A program made the position numbers and the translations under genes. The notes under the pieces were generated by a model, which was not told where the DNA came from, searched no databases, and was given only the letters and a program-made list of their open reading frames with translations. 64,000 nucleotides of DNA from Corynebacterium sp. SCR221107 (GTDB lineage Bacteria > Actinomycetota > Actinomycetes > Mycobacteriales > Mycobacteriaceae), in contig NZ_CP115670.1 of the NCBI RefSeq assembly GCF_027886475.1, positions 1,240,001-1,304,000 of the forward strand, given 5' to 3'. Of this stretch, positions 53,312-64,000 are shown one piece after another. Position 1 is the stretch's first letter. Each line of letters opens with the position of its first letter.

Positions 53312-53962
53312 ATGAGCAGAATCTACAACTGTGCCGATGCCGATACTCGAGCAACCGCCATCACCGCTGCGGTGAGTGCGGTTAAATCCGGGCGCCTCGT
53401 CGTACTGCCGACGGACACTCTTTATGGCCTTGGCTGCGATGCCTTCGATAATGAAGCCGTGGCAAAGCTGTTGGCCACCAAGCACCGTGGGCCCGACATG
53501 CCGGTGCCCGTGCTCGTGGGAAGCTGGGATACAGCCCGCGGGCTCGTGGCCAACTATACCGACCAGATGCGCACGCTGATCGAGGCATTCTGGCCAGGCG
53601 GGCTGTCGCTGGTGGTACCACAGGCGCCAAGCCTGCCGTGGAATCTCGGCGACACCCGTGGCACCGTCATGCTGCGTATGCCCTTGCACCCAGTTGCCAT
53701 CGAGCTCCTACGCGAGACCGGCCCGATGGCCGTGTCCAGCGCCAACATCTCCGGTCAGGCGCCTGCAACGACCGCCCAGGCAGCCAAGGAACAACTGGGG
53801 GCAGCGGTCAACGTCTATCTCGATGGCGGTGAAACTCCAGTGGGTGTTGCCTCCACGATCATTGACCTTTCGGGCAACACCCCGAAGATTCTTCGTGAGG
53901 GCGCCATCAGTGCCGAGCGCGTGGCAGAGGTGCTCGAGCTGGATGTAGAGGCAATCCGCTAA
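53312..53962 (+). CDS. tsaC: L-threonylcarbamoyladenylate synthase (Sua5/YciO/YrdC family)
   Basis: 216 residues; makes threonylcarbamoyl-AMP from threonine, bicarbonate and ATP for t6A37 modification of tRNAs reading ANN codons. YrdC-domain signatures: LVVLPTDTLYGLGCDAF near 28, KHRGPDMPVPVLV near 58, FWPGGLSLVV, and MAVSSANISGQAP near 140. No C-terminal Sua5 domain, so the short TsaC type. ATG 53312 has GGGAAGAG upstream. wecA starts immediately after its stop (TAAATG), implying a shared transcript. Confidence 0.93.
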   Translation: MSRIYNCADADTRATAITAAVSAVKSGRLVVLPTDTLYGLGCDAFDNEAVAKLLATKHRGPDMPVPVLVGSWDTARGLVANYTDQMRTLIEAFWPGGLSLVVPQAPSLPWNLGDTRGTVMLRMPLHPVAIELLRETGPMAVSSANISGQAPATTAQAAKEQLGAAVNVYLDGGETPVGVASTIIDLSGNTPKILREGAISAERVAEVLELDVEAIR

Positions 53963-55144
53963 ATGGGAACCGGCGTAGCGGGCGTGCCGATGCGAGAACT
54001 GGCCTTGGTCATACTCGTCGCGGCGGCTTTTACGTACCTGCTCACCGGAATCGTCCGGCACTACATGGTCAAGACGGGACGGGTGGGGGAGATTCGCGAA
54101 CGCGACGCCCACACCCAACCCAAGCCGCGCCTAGGCGGTATCGCCATGTTCGCCGGGTTTCTCGCGGCGATTTTCCTCGCCAATCAATTGCCGGCGCTGA
54201 CCCGAGGCTTTCAGCCGATCACCCCGGAGATGTCCGCCGTGGTATCGGGCGCAGTGGTCATTGTGGTGGTCGGTGTGATCGATGATCTGTGGGATCTCGA
54301 TGCGCTCACCAAGCTTATCGGCCAGATTCTCGGGGCCGCCGTGATGAGCTTCATGGGGCTTACCTGGACCTTGCTGTATGTTCCCTTCGGGGATGGCACG
54401 ACATTATTGCTGGATCAAACGGTGTCCACTATTGTCACAGTGATTTTTACCGTCACCGTGATTAATGCGATCAACTTCGTCGACGGCCTCGACGGTTTGG
54501 CCGCGGGCCTCGGTATGATCGCCGCGGCCTCCATCCTCATCTTTTCGATGACGGTGCTCCATGATCAAGGCGGAATGGTCTCGGCCTATCCACCGGCCAT
54601 CATCGCTGCGGCCCTAGTGGGTATGTGCGCCGGATTTCTCCCGCACAATTTCGAGCCCGCTCGCATTTTTATGGGGGACTCAGGGGCAATGCTGATCGGC
54701 TTTTTGTTGGCGGCGGCGTCGACCTCGGCCAGTGGCAAGATCAACATGTCCTTGTATGGAACCGCCGACATGGTGGCACTCTTGTCGCCCATTATCGTCG
54801 TGGCCGCTGCGATCTCCGTGCCCATGCTCGACCTTGTCATGGCGGTGGTGCGCCGCGTGAGCAAGGGGCAATCGCCTTTCGCCGCCGACAAGATGCACCT
54901 GCATCACCGACTACTTTCTTTGGGGCACACGCACCGCCGCGTGGCCTTGGTGCTATACCTATGGGTCTCGGCCGTGGCCTTCGGCGCGGTGGCCTTCTCG
55001 GTGGTGCCGGCCAAGGTAGCCGTCGCAGGCACGGTCGTGGCCTTTATTCTCGCGGCACTTGCCACCCGGGGTCCCGCCAGGCGTGCGCGGGCGCAATCGG
55101 GGGCGCACAAGTCAACTGTGATAGAACAGGCCCCGCCCGAATAA
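53963..55144 (+). CDS. wecA: Decaprenyl-phosphate N-acetylglucosamine-1-phosphate transferase (WecA/Rfe/TagO family)
   Basis: 393 residues, about 11 transmembrane helices. Transfers GlcNAc-1-phosphate from UDP-GlcNAc to a polyprenyl phosphate; in Corynebacteriales this starts the linker between peptidoglycan and arabinogalactan. Family motifs: TQPKPRLGGIAMF, the Asp-rich VIDDLWDLDALTK, INFVDGLDGLAAGLG, IFMGDSGAMLIGFLLA and the cytoplasmic KMHLHHRLLSLGHTHRRVAL. The C-terminus is basic. ATG 53963 directly follows the tsaC stop. Confidence 0.93.
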   Translation: MGTGVAGVPMRELALVILVAAAFTYLLTGIVRHYMVKTGRVGEIRERDAHTQPKPRLGGIAMFAGFLAAIFLANQLPALTRGFQPITPEMSAVVSGAVVIVVVGVIDDLWDLDALTKLIGQILGAAVMSFMGLTWTLLYVPFGDGTTLLLDQTVSTIVTVIFTVTVINAINFVDGLDGLAAGLGMIAAASILIFSMTVLHDQGGMVSAYPPAIIAAALVGMCAGFLPHNFEPARIFMGDSGAMLIGFLLAAASTSASGKINMSLYGTADMVALLSPIIVVAAAISVPMLDLVMAVVRRVSKGQSPFAADKMHLHHRLLSLGHTHRRVALVLYLWVSAVAFGAVAFSVVPAKVAVAGTVVAFILAALATRGPARRARAQSGAHKSTVIEQAPPE

Positions 55145-55265
55145 CGATAGCCGTGGATAGGAGTAGTACCATGCGCTTGCTGAAATTTGTTGCGTAGCTT
55201 CGGCGCGGGCGCCGTGGGGGAAGAGACTTCGCGCCACGAACATCGGCACGGTAGTATGTCCCCTC

Positions 55266-55739
55266 GTGAACGAAGAAACCACCGCGGACAACACCTCAGG
55301 AAACATGGCAGTACAATCCACGGCCACGCCGGCCTCGGAATATGACGACCACCGCCGTCCATTGCAGCGTGCCTTGCGCATTGGCTCCATGTCGCTAGTT
55401 GTGATCACCATTGTTTCCCTGGCCGCCTGGGGCGCCGCCCGCGACCTGCCCGGAATTTGGGGAGTACTCATCGGCGCGGCCATCGGCGGAGGGTTTGTTT
55501 TGCTGACCGCCCTCAGTGTGTTGCTGACATCGAATACGAGCGTCTCTACAACCGGTGCGGTTGTCCTTGGGGGATGGTTGGTCAAGATCGTGGTCTTGAT
55601 TATTATCCTAGTACTCATTAGGAACCTAGAGTTTTATGATCACGTGGCGTTCTTTGTTACTGTCGTGCTCGCACTGGTGGCCACACTCGCCGCCGAAGTG
55701 TGGGCCGTAATCACGAGTAAGGTCACCTACATTGGGTAG
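55266..55739 (+). CDS. AtpI-like membrane protein upstream of the ATP synthase operon
   Basis: 157 residues from GTG 55266. A hydrophilic N-terminus of ~35 residues, then four transmembrane segments (residues ~40-60, 65-85, 95-115, 120-145). Small four-helix proteins at this position in Actinobacteria are called ATP synthase protein I; AtpI assists c-ring assembly in some bacteria, but it is not an enzyme subunit. Sequence similarity within the family is low, so the call rests on topology and position. A strong terminator at 55781 separates it from atpB, so it is not in the atp transcript. Confidence 0.75.
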   Translation: MNEETTADNTSGNMAVQSTATPASEYDDHRRPLQRALRIGSMSLVVITIVSLAAWGAARDLPGIWGVLIGAAIGGGFVLLTALSVLLTSNTSVSTTGAVVLGGWLVKIVVLIIILVLIRNLEFYDHVAFFVTVVLALVATLAAEVWAVITSKVTYIG

Positions 55740-55780
55740 AATCCGGGGGTAAGGCATCGACCCTAGGATTTAACACGTAC

Positions 55781-55825
55781 AAGCCGGGCTTCCCTGTTTG
55801 AGGGGAGCCCGGCTTGGCTTCTATT
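55781..55825 (+). terminator. Terminator between atpI-like gene and atpB
   Basis: A 14-bp stem AAGCCGGGCTTCCC (55781-55794) with GGGGAGCCCGGCTT (55802-55815), one G-T pair, 7-nt loop, TTCTATT tail. Confidence 0.85.
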
Positions 55826-56360
55826 AATCGCGGAATTGTGTTTTTTTATGTCTGGATGTTTCTGTGAGCTGGCATAAGTGAAAACAATCACTGTGTGCGC
55901 GTTGCGAAATATTGGGGATCCTGCAAACATTTCACGGGGTCAAACGGTGGGGAAAGGTGGGGAACTAGGGTGTTGATTTTTGAAATGTAACGGGAATAAG
56001 GGGGTAAAATTGGGGGTATTTTGTCATGCCTCATTGGTTTGTGACAGAGCTTACAAATCTCCGTTTTCCCCGCTAGATGGGCATACTTCGAAGTGGAAAG
56101 TTGCGAGTGGGATTAGCCCTGTTTAGCCGGACAGATTTTCCCAAAATGGACTGATAATCTAAGCAACGGGTTGGCTGAGATGGGACTCGTGTGAGCGAGT
56201 CTTGTTTCGTGCTCTAGGTCCCCTGCGATCGCCGTGCTGATGTGCGACGGAATCCACGGTCTTCGCAGAGAGTTTTTAGACGTCCATCGCACCGCTAAGT
56301 CTCCGAAAGAGTCTTACGGCCCGAACACGGGAGAGAACGCTGAGCGTTACAACACTGTCC
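55816..56360. other. Promoter/leader region of the atp operon
   Basis: No gene. Two GlxR-like sites lie here: AGTGAAAACAATCACT at 55877-55892 (8 of 10 fixed positions of TGTGAN6TCACA) and TGTGACAGAGCTTACA at 56040-56055 (9 of 10). The region is AT-rich, with G-runs around 55930-56020, and suits a regulated promoter with a leader of unknown length. Confidence 0.45.
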
Positions 56361-57149
56361 ATGAAGGGTGAATTCCACTCACCTTCACTGGGACACGAAT
56401 TTTTCCCGGAGCCCTTGTGGTTCGCCGATGTGGCGAACGGCTGGTTCACAATCGACCGTCTGATGTTCGTCCGTCTCTTGATGGCACTGGTCCTGATCAT
56501 CTTCTTTGCAGTGGCAATGCGCAGCCCGAAGCTCATTCCTTCCGGCCTGCAAAATGCTGCAGAGTACCTTCTGGACTTCGTCCGAATCCACATTGCAGAA
56601 GACATCCTGGGCAAGAAGGAAGGCAAGCGATTCCTGCCGGTTATCGCCACCATCTTCTTCGTCGTGCTGTTCTGCAACTTGCCTTCGGTCATTCCATTCC
56701 TGAACATTTCGCCTAACGCACGCATTGGTATGCCTTTGGTGCTGGCACTGTTCGGATACATTGCCTTCATCTACGCAGGTGCAAAGCAAAGTGGAGGCTT
56801 CTTCAAGTTTCTGAAGTCCTCGGTGGTTATCCCTAACCTGCCGCCAGCACTTCACATTCTTGTGGTTCCACTGGAGTTCCTCTCCACCTTCATTCTGCGG
56901 CCGGCCACGCTGACTATCCGTCTCATGGCCAACATGCTCGCAGGTCACCTGATTCTGGTTTTGCTCTTCTCTGCTACTAACTTCTTCTTCTGGCAGATGA
57001 GCGGCTGGACCGCACTTTCTGCAGTGACTCTGGTCGCCGCAGTTGCGTTCACTCTGTTCGAAATGTTGGTCATCTTCCTGCAGGCGTACATCTTCGCCCT
57101 GCTGTCGGCCGTCTACATCGAACTGTCGCTGCACGCAGACGAACACTGA
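56361..57149 (+). CDS. atpB: ATP synthase Fo subunit a
   Basis: 262 residues, membrane subunit forming the proton half-channels. Five to six transmembrane helices. The essential arginine lies in the conserved FILRPATLTIRLMANMLAGHL stretch of the penultimate helices, followed by FEMLVIFLQAYIFALLSAVYIELSLHADEH. First gene of the operon, preceded by a long leader. No clear ribosome binding site stands before ATG 56361. Confidence 0.96.
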   Translation: MKGEFHSPSLGHEFFPEPLWFADVANGWFTIDRLMFVRLLMALVLIIFFAVAMRSPKLIPSGLQNAAEYLLDFVRIHIAEDILGKKEGKRFLPVIATIFFVVLFCNLPSVIPFLNISPNARIGMPLVLALFGYIAFIYAGAKQSGGFFKFLKSSVVIPNLPPALHILVVPLEFLSTFILRPATLTIRLMANMLAGHLILVLLFSATNFFFWQMSGWTALSAVTLVAAVAFTLFEMLVIFLQAYIFALLSAVYIELSLHADEH

Positions 57150-57226
57150 CACCCCGCATCCCCACGGATCACAAGTCTCTACAACTTTTCAAATCTATAA
57201 AGCCCACGAAGGTCGTGGGCATCTAG

Positions 57227-57484
<258 letters not shown>

Positions 57485-57513
57485 TTTCCAACGACTACGA
57501 AAGTTCGAGACCC

Positions 57514-58086
57514 ATGACCAACGTCATTAACGTTTTGGCAGCTGGAGGTGAAGAGGCCCTGCCGCTGGAGGACCAGCCGTCGGTGCTTCTGCCCGCTGCT
57601 TATGACATCACCTGGTCGCTCGTCGTGCTCGTTGTCATTGGAATTCTCTTCTGGAAGCTCGTTCTTCCGAAGTTCCAGGAAGTCCTTTCCGAGCGTGAGG
57701 ACCGCATCAAGGGTGGCATCCAGCGCGCCGAAGCCGCACAGGCCGAGGCCAAGGCTGCCCTTGAGAAGTACAATGCTCAGCTCGCTGAGGCTCGCGCCGA
57801 GGCAGCCGAAATCCGCGAAGAGGCCCGCGCTAAGGGCAAGCAGATCGAGGCTGAGCTGAAGGCAAAGGCAACCGAGGAGAGCAACCGCATCATCGAGTCC
57901 GGTGAGAAGCAGCTGGCCGCTCAGCGTGAGCAGGTCGTCGCTGAGCTTCGCCGCGAGATGGGCCAGAACTCCATCAACCTGGCTGAGCGCCTGCTCGGAG
58001 ACCAGCTCTCCGACGATGTCAAGCGCTCCGGCACCATTGATAAGTTCCTGGCTGACCTCGACACCGTCACTCCCGCAGGAAAGTAG
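57514..58086 (+). CDS. atpF: ATP synthase Fo subunit b
   Basis: 190 residues. One N-terminal transmembrane helix (~28-48, [19 protein letters not shown]) and a long charged helix (~50-160) that dimerises as the peripheral stalk, ending in the delta-binding region. Starts 29 bp after atpE. Confidence 0.95.
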   Translation: MTNVINVLAAGGEEALPLEDQPSVLLPAAYDITWSLVVLVVIGILFWKLVLPKFQEVLSEREDRIKGGIQRAEAAQAEAKAALEKYNAQLAEARAEAAEIREEARAKGKQIEAELKAKATEESNRIIESGEKQLAAQREQVVAELRREMGQNSINLAERLLGDQLSDDVKRSGTIDKFLADLDTVTPAGK

Positions 58087-58091
58087 GCACC

Positions 58092-58910
58092 ATGCACGCA
58101 GCAAGCCGCGACGCACTAGCGAATGTTTCGACTCAGCTTGATACCGCGCTATCAGCGAGCGACAACGCAGTAGCCGTAGCTGCACAGACCGGCACTGAGC
58201 TCTTCGATGTTGTAGACGTCCTCGATGGCGACCGCCAGCTGCGCGTCGCTGTTGCCGATGCCTCCGCATCTGCTGATCAGCGCGCTGGTCTGGTGTCTGC
58301 TGTGTTTGCCAACAAGGTGTCCCAGTCCACGCTGGAGGTCTTGATCTCCGCTGCACGCCTGGTGTGGTCCACCCCGCGCGAATTCCGCGCAGGCTTGGTC
58401 CAGCTTGGCCGTCGTGCCCTGTTGCGCTCTGCCGAGAAGCAGGGCCAGCTCGCACAGGTTGAAGATGAGCTTTTCCGCTTGTCCCGCATCCTGGAGCGCG
58501 AGTCTGGTCTTACTTTGCTCCTCGACGATCGCTCGGCCGACGCAAACCGCAAGCGTGAACTGCTGGCAAAGGTGCTCTACGGCAAGGTCACCTCTGTGAC
58601 CGAGGCCTTGGCACTCCAGGTCATCGGACGTCGCGAAAGCAACGCGATTGACGACATCAACTCTCTTTCCAAGGAGGCCGCTGCATTGCAGGGGCGCGAG
58701 GTTGCAAACGTTGTGTCTGCAGCACCGCTAAATGATGGGCAGAATCAGGCACTGGCACAAAAGCTAGAGCGTATTTATGGTCGTGCGATGAACATCCACG
58801 CTGAGGTTGATCCCAGCCTCCTCGGTGGACTGATCATCCGTGTTGGCGACGAAGTGATCGACGGATCGACCTCGGGCAAACTCGAGCGTCTCCGCGCAAA
58901 CCTCGCCTAA
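58092..58910 (+). CDS. atpH: ATP synthase F1 subunit delta
   Basis: 272 residues, the long actinobacterial form of the stalk subunit that ties the F1 head to subunit b. Conserved C-terminal segment INIHAEVDPSLLGGLIIRVGDEVIDGSTSGKLERLRANL. ATG 58092 is 5 bp after the atpF stop; longer than the ~180-residue E. coli protein, as expected in this phylum. Confidence 0.95.
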   Translation: MHAASRDALANVSTQLDTALSASDNAVAVAAQTGTELFDVVDVLDGDRQLRVAVADASASADQRAGLVSAVFANKVSQSTLEVLISAARLVWSTPREFRAGLVQLGRRALLRSAEKQGQLAQVEDELFRLSRILERESGLTLLLDDRSADANRKRELLAKVLYGKVTSVTEALALQVIGRRESNAIDDINSLSKEAAALQGREVANVVSAAPLNDGQNQALAQKLERIYGRAMNIHAEVDPSLLGGLIIRVGDEVIDGSTSGKLERLRANLA

Positions 58911-58971
58911 CGCGACAACAAAAGTTAAAGAATAGAAATTGCTGGAAGAAACAACCGAGAGCAGGAAGAAC

Positions 58972-60600
58972 ATGGCGGAGCTTACGATCTCCTCCGATGA
59001 GATCCGTAGCGCGATTGCGAACTACACCTCGAGCTACTCCGCGGAGGCCTCCCGTGAGGAGGTCGGCGTGGTCATTTCGGCGGCTGACGGTATTGCCCAG
59101 GTATCTGGACTGCCATCAGTCATGGCGAATGAGCTCCTTGAGTTCCCAGGTGGCGTTATTGGCGTCGCACAGAACCTTGACACCGACCGCGTCGGCGTCG
59201 TGGTTTTGGGTAACTACGAGTCCCTCAAGGAGGGCGACGAAGTCAAGCGGACCGGTGAGGTCCTCTCCATTCCGGTCGGAGATAAGTTCCTCGGCCGCGT
59301 TATCAACCCACTGGGCCAGCCGATTGACGGCCTGGGGGCAATCGAGGCAGAGGAAAACCGCGTCCTCGAGCTGCAGGCACCATCCGTGCTGCAGCGTCAG
59401 CCAGTCGAGGAGCCGATGCAGACCGGCATCAAGGCTATCGACGCAATGACCCCAATCGGTCGCGGTCAGCGTCAGCTGATCATTGGTGACCGCAAGACCG
59501 GCAAGACTGCCGTCTGTATCGACACCATCCTTAACCAGAAGGCTAACTGGGAGTCCGGCGACAAGAAGAAGCAGGTTCGCTGCATCTACGTCGCTATCGG
59601 TCAGAAGGGCTCGACCATCGCAGCCGTTCGTAAGACCCTCGAGGAGCACGGCGCTCTCGAGTACACCACCATCGTCGCAGCTCCTGCATCCGACTCCGCA
59701 GGCTTCAAGTGGCTTGCTCCTTTCGCCGGTGCAGCCCTGGGTCAGCACTGGATGTACCAGGGCGACCACGTGCTGGTGATCTACGATGATCTGACCAAGC
59801 AGGCTGAGGCCTACCGCGCTATCTCCCTGCTGCTGCGTCGTCCGCCGGGACGCGAGGCTTACCCAGGTGACGTCTTCTACCTCCACTCCCGTTTGCTGGA
59901 GCGTGCTGCAAAGCTTTCCGACGACATGGGTGCAGGCTCCCTGACCGCTCTGCCGATCATTGAGACCAAGGCTAACGACGTCTCCGCCTTCATTCCGACC
60001 AACGTCATCTCCATTACCGATGGCCAGGTATTCCTCGAGTCCGACCTCTTCAACAAGGGTGTTCGCCCGGCTATTAACGTCGGTGTGTCCGTCTCCCGTG
60101 TTGGTGGTGCCGCTCAGACCAAGGGTATGAAGAAGGTTTCTGGCTCCCTGCGTCTGGACCTGGCTTCCTACCGCGACTTGGAGGCGTTTGCCGCCTTCGC
60201 GTCCGATCTGGATGCCGCTTCCAAGGCACAGCTCGAGCGTGGCGCTCGCCTCGTTGAGCTGCTGAAGCAGGCCGAGAACTCTCCGCAGTCCGTTGAGCAC
60301 CAGATCATCTCCATCTGGCTTGCCGGCGAAGGCCACTTCGACTCCGTTCCCGTCGAAGACATCCGTCGCTTCGAGGCAGAGCTCATCGAGACCCTGCGCT
60401 CCAACAACCCTGAGGTCTTTGAGCAGATCGCCGGCGGAACCCCGCTGTCCGAGGAGTCTCAGGCCACCTTGGTTGCCGCTACCGAAAACTTCAAGCGTGG
60501 TTTCCAGACCACCGATGGCACCCCAGTCATCAATGAGCCTGAGGTTGAGGCGCTGGCAGCCGAAGAGGTTAAGAAGAACCAGCTGAAGGTCAAGAAGTAA
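58972..60600 (+). CDS. atpA: ATP synthase F1 subunit alpha
   Basis: 542 residues from ATG 58972 ([11 protein letters not shown]), with AGGAAG upstream; the 11-residue longer frame lacks such a site. Nucleotide-binding [13 protein letters not shown] (~175), the arginine-finger region [14 protein letters not shown] (~380), and the usual beta-barrel N-domain. Non-catalytic nucleotide-binding subunit of F1. Confidence 0.97.
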   Translation: MAELTISSDEIRSAIANYTSSYSAEASREEVGVVISAADGIAQVSGLPSVMANELLEFPGGVIGVAQNLDTDRVGVVVLGNYESLKEGDEVKRTGEVLSIPVGDKFLGRVINPLGQPIDGLGAIEAEENRVLELQAPSVLQRQPVEEPMQTGIKAIDAMTPIGRGQRQLIIGDRKTGKTAVCIDTILNQKANWESGDKKKQVRCIYVAIGQKGSTIAAVRKTLEEHGALEYTTIVAAPASDSAGFKWLAPFAGAALGQHWMYQGDHVLVIYDDLTKQAEAYRAISLLLRRPPGREAYPGDVFYLHSRLLERAAKLSDDMGAGSLTALPIIETKANDVSAFIPTNVISITDGQVFLESDLFNKGVRPAINVGVSVSRVGGAAQTKGMKKVSGSLRLDLASYRDLEAFAAFASDLDAASKAQLERGARLVELLKQAENSPQSVEHQIISIWLAGEGHFDSVPVEDIRRFEAELIETLRSNNPEVFEQIAGGTPLSEESQATLVAATENFKRGFQTTDGTPVINEPEVEALAAEEVKKNQLKVKK

Positions 60601-60658
60601 AGCCAATTAGCTTTACTCGTACCACCATCAAAAGGAAAAGAAGGGAGGCGAAAGATCC

Positions 60659-61636
60659 ATGGCAAATCTTCGCGAATTGCGCGACCGCATCAAATCGGTC
60701 AACTCAACCAAGAAGATCACCAAGGCCCAAGAGCTGATTGCGACGTCTCGCATCACCAAGGCCCAGGCCCGGGTCGAGGCTGCACAGCCTTACGCCACCG
60801 AGATCCATAACGTGATGGAGCGTCTGGCCTCAGCTAGTTCCCTGGATCACCCGATGCTCCGCGAGCGTGAGGGCGCCAAGCGCGCCGCCTTGCTCGTGGT
60901 CACGAGTGACCGAGGCATGGCCGGTGGTTACAACTACAACGTCTTCAAGAAGGCTGCCGAGCTGCAGAAGCTTCTTGAGGAATCCGGCTATGAGGTTGTC
61001 CGCTACGTCACTGGTAATAAGGGCGTGGCCTACTACAAGTTCCGTGGCGAAGAGGTCGCGGGATCGTGGACTGGCTTCTCCCAGGATCCGACGTGGACTG
61101 AAACCCATGACGTTCGTCGTCACTTGATTGACGGCTTCAACGCCAGCTCCGACGGCACTGCAAAGTGGCGTAATGGACTCAATGTTGAGGAGGGCACTGA
61201 GGTTCAGGGCTTCGACCAGGTACACGTTGTGTACACCGAGTTCGAGTCCATGCTGACCCAGACCCCTCGTGCTTTCCAATTGCTCCCGATCGAGCCGGTG
61301 ATCGAAAACATCGAGATCGAGCAGGGCAAGGATATCCTCGACAAGTCCGGTGACCCTGAGCCGGATGTGGAGTTCGAACCGGACGCTGACACCCTGCTGG
61401 CAGCATTGCTCCCGCAGTACGTGTCGCGTTCCCTGTACTCCATGTTCCTCGAGGCGTCGGCTTCTGAGTCGGCATCGCGTCGAAATGCGATGAAGTCTGC
61501 AACTGATAACGCCACCGCACTCGTGAAGGATCTTTCACGTGTTGCTAACCAGGCACGTCAGGCACAGATTACCCAGGAAATCACAGAGATCGTCGGTGGC
61601 GCTGGCGCGCTCGCCGAAAGCGCAGAAAGTGACTAG
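60659..61636 (+). CDS. atpG: ATP synthase F1 subunit gamma
   Basis: 325 residues, central rotor shaft. Conserved N-terminal coiled coil (ANLRELRDRIKSVNSTKKITKAQELIATSRI), and C-terminal helix EASASESASRRNAMKSATDNA. A strong AGGGAGG site precedes ATG 60659. Confidence 0.97.
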   Translation: MANLRELRDRIKSVNSTKKITKAQELIATSRITKAQARVEAAQPYATEIHNVMERLASASSLDHPMLREREGAKRAALLVVTSDRGMAGGYNYNVFKKAAELQKLLEESGYEVVRYVTGNKGVAYYKFRGEEVAGSWTGFSQDPTWTETHDVRRHLIDGFNASSDGTAKWRNGLNVEEGTEVQGFDQVHVVYTEFESMLTQTPRAFQLLPIEPVIENIEIEQGKDILDKSGDPEPDVEFEPDADTLLAALLPQYVSRSLYSMFLEASASESASRRNAMKSATDNATALVKDLSRVANQARQAQITQEITEIVGGAGALAESAESD

Positions 61637-63082
<1,446 letters not shown>

Positions 63083-63095
63083 GGGAGGCACGAGC

Positions 63096-63467
63096 ATGGC
63101 TGACATCACCGTAGAACTCGTCTCCGTAGATCGCATGCTGTGGACCGGACAGGCCAGCATTGTCACTGCGCAGACCACCGAAGGTGAGATCGGCGTGCTG
63201 CCCGGCCACGAGCCGATGCTCGGCCAGTTGGTCGACAACGGTGTCGTGACCATCTGTCCGATCGGCGACGACAAGCTGGTCGCCGCTGTCCAGGGTGGCT
63301 TCCTCTCCGTCTCTAAGGAGAAGGTCTCCATCCTTGCAGAGTATGCAGTCTGGTCGACCGAGGTTAATACCTCCGAGGCCGAGGCTTCCTTGCAGGCAGA
63401 TGATGAAGTGTCGAAGGCACGTGCCGAGGCTGAGCTGAAGGCCGTGCGTCGTAGCGCGGAGAAGTAA
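63096..63467 (+). CDS. atpC: ATP synthase F1 subunit epsilon
   Basis: 123 residues. N-terminal beta-sandwich ([42 protein letters not shown]) and a short C-terminal helical part ([23 protein letters not shown]). Last gene of the operon, followed by a terminator 48 bp downstream. Couples the shaft to the c-ring and may inhibit hydrolysis. Confidence 0.96.
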   Translation: MADITVELVSVDRMLWTGQASIVTAQTTEGEIGVLPGHEPMLGQLVDNGVVTICPIGDDKLVAAVQGGFLSVSKEKVSILAEYAVWSTEVNTSEAEASLQADDEVSKARAEAELKAVRRSAEK

Positions 63468-63514
63468 TCCCACGATCGCTTTTCCACGGTAGCTACTGCA
63501 CAATTTCAGTCGAC

Positions 63515-63555
63515 AAAGCGCCACTTGATCCAAGTGATCGAGTGGCGCTTTCGCC
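63515..63555 (+). terminator. Terminator of the atp operon
   Basis: Perfect 11-bp stem AAAGCGCCACT (63515-63525) / AGTGGCGCTTT (63541-63551), with a short T-run at the end of the right arm. The remaining 63556-63825 holds no gene and presumably contains the next promoter. Confidence 0.8.
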
Positions 63556-63825
63556 ATTGTGAAGGTAGAGACGAAACAACATCCTCCCCGCCAAAGTGCC
63601 CCCATGTGCTCACAAAACCCCGCTTGATGGGGAAAAACTTGCGCTTTTTTGCGGAAGCCTTTGTTCGGACAACAACGGCAGTGCGGTGTTTTTCTTAGTT
63701 CTGGCTTGGCGAGTAGTATCTTTAATCATTAAGCACAGGTTTTCCCTTGCTTGATCGGAGTTGGGGAAACTGCCTTTTACTTGGTTACTTGATCTGTCAC
63801 TTTGGCGAAAAGGACGTTGTTTACG

Positions 63826-64000
63826 GTGGAGTACGTTTTCATTACTTGCGGCGTCGTCATCGCGCTCGCCATCGTCTTGGCAGCTTGGCGCTTCTTTACT
63901 CTCAGGTCCAACGGCACCCCTGTCATCTTGCGCCGTCTACCCGCCGAGGGTGGCCATGGTTGGCGCCACGGGGTGTTTCGCTATCATGGGGACGAGATTA
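63826..64000 (+). CDS. DUF2550 family membrane protein, cut by window end
   Basis: The first 58 codons from GTG 63826: a single N-terminal transmembrane helix (VFITCGVVIALAIVLAAWRFF), then RSNGTPVILRRLPAEGGHGWRHGVFRYHGDEI, the beginning typical of DUF2550 proteins, which follow atpC in corynebacteria and mycobacteria. AAAAGGA lies 12 bases before the GTG; an in-frame TTG at 63817 is an alternative. Function unknown. Confidence 0.82.
   Translation, partial: MEYVFITCGVVIALAIVLAAWRFFTLRSNGTPVILRRLPAEGGHGWRHGVFRYHGDEI

Noticed and set aside
59116..60606. Long minus-strand frame opposite atpA (and similar ones opposite atpD, hom and argS)
   Set aside because: Produced by strong codon bias in highly expressed GC-rich genes.

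Overview
The window is chromosomal DNA of a Corynebacterium, moderately GC-rich and densely coded. The gene order argS-lysA-hom-thrB-(ArnR-like regulator)-acyl-CoA synthetase-rho-prfA-prmC-tsaC-wecA-atpI-atpBEFHAGDC matches, from memory, the C. glutamicum backbone. A divergent yceI/RosR-type MarR pair, PutP, a WecA for cell-wall linkage-unit synthesis and a DUF2550 gene after atpC fit the same genus. The narKGHJI/molybdenum-cofactor block that lies between arnR and rho in C. glutamicum is absent here. I did not assign a species.

Layout. 1-4500: the tail of an iron-type ABC ATPase, then a base-compositionally different two-gene unit on the minus strand, a NUDIX hydrolase plus a large HKD-nuclease/helicase/DUF3427 protein, which may be an acquired defence or repair module. 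4534-15000: DeaD RNA helicase, a sulfurtransferase, an oleate hydratase interrupted by an in-frame amber codon, a BAAT-type hydrolase, a DUF2269-like membrane protein, a membrane-anchored HNH nuclease and the proline symporter PutP. 15000-16060 is non-coding with repeats and a nested stem-loop. 16062-24250: a DNA-transaction block with a SNF2 helicase, a SWIM protein and an Mre11/Rad50-like pair. 24454-29400: yceI/rosR with a near-consensus RosR box, a PspC-domain protein, and a manganese block: a yybP-ykoY riboswitch with transcription terminator ahead of a CDF exporter, followed by the NRAMP importer mntH. A tRNA-Arg(CCG) and a possible small lipoprotein follow.

30580-36918 is a lactate locus: lutABC on the minus strand and lldP on the plus strand, separated by 1.7 kb of non-coding DNA carrying LldR-like and GlxR-like sites. 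36930-42846 holds argS, lysA, hom and thrB. 43101-47859 has the ArnR-like Fe-S regulator, a multi-pass membrane protein resembling the membrane domain of actinobacterial copper nitrite reductases, and an acyl-CoA synthetase. 48515-55739 runs rho, prfA, prmC, tsaC, wecA and atpI-like. 56361-63467 is the complete F1Fo ATP synthase operon, closed by a terminator. The window ends in the first codons of a DUF2550 protein.

The best leads are the Mn riboswitch/exporter/importer block, the NUDIX + HKD-helicase island, a dispersed intergenic motif GGCGTCGG(A/C)AAGCA, the amber codon in oleate hydratase, and the ArnR-like regulator without its nar operon.
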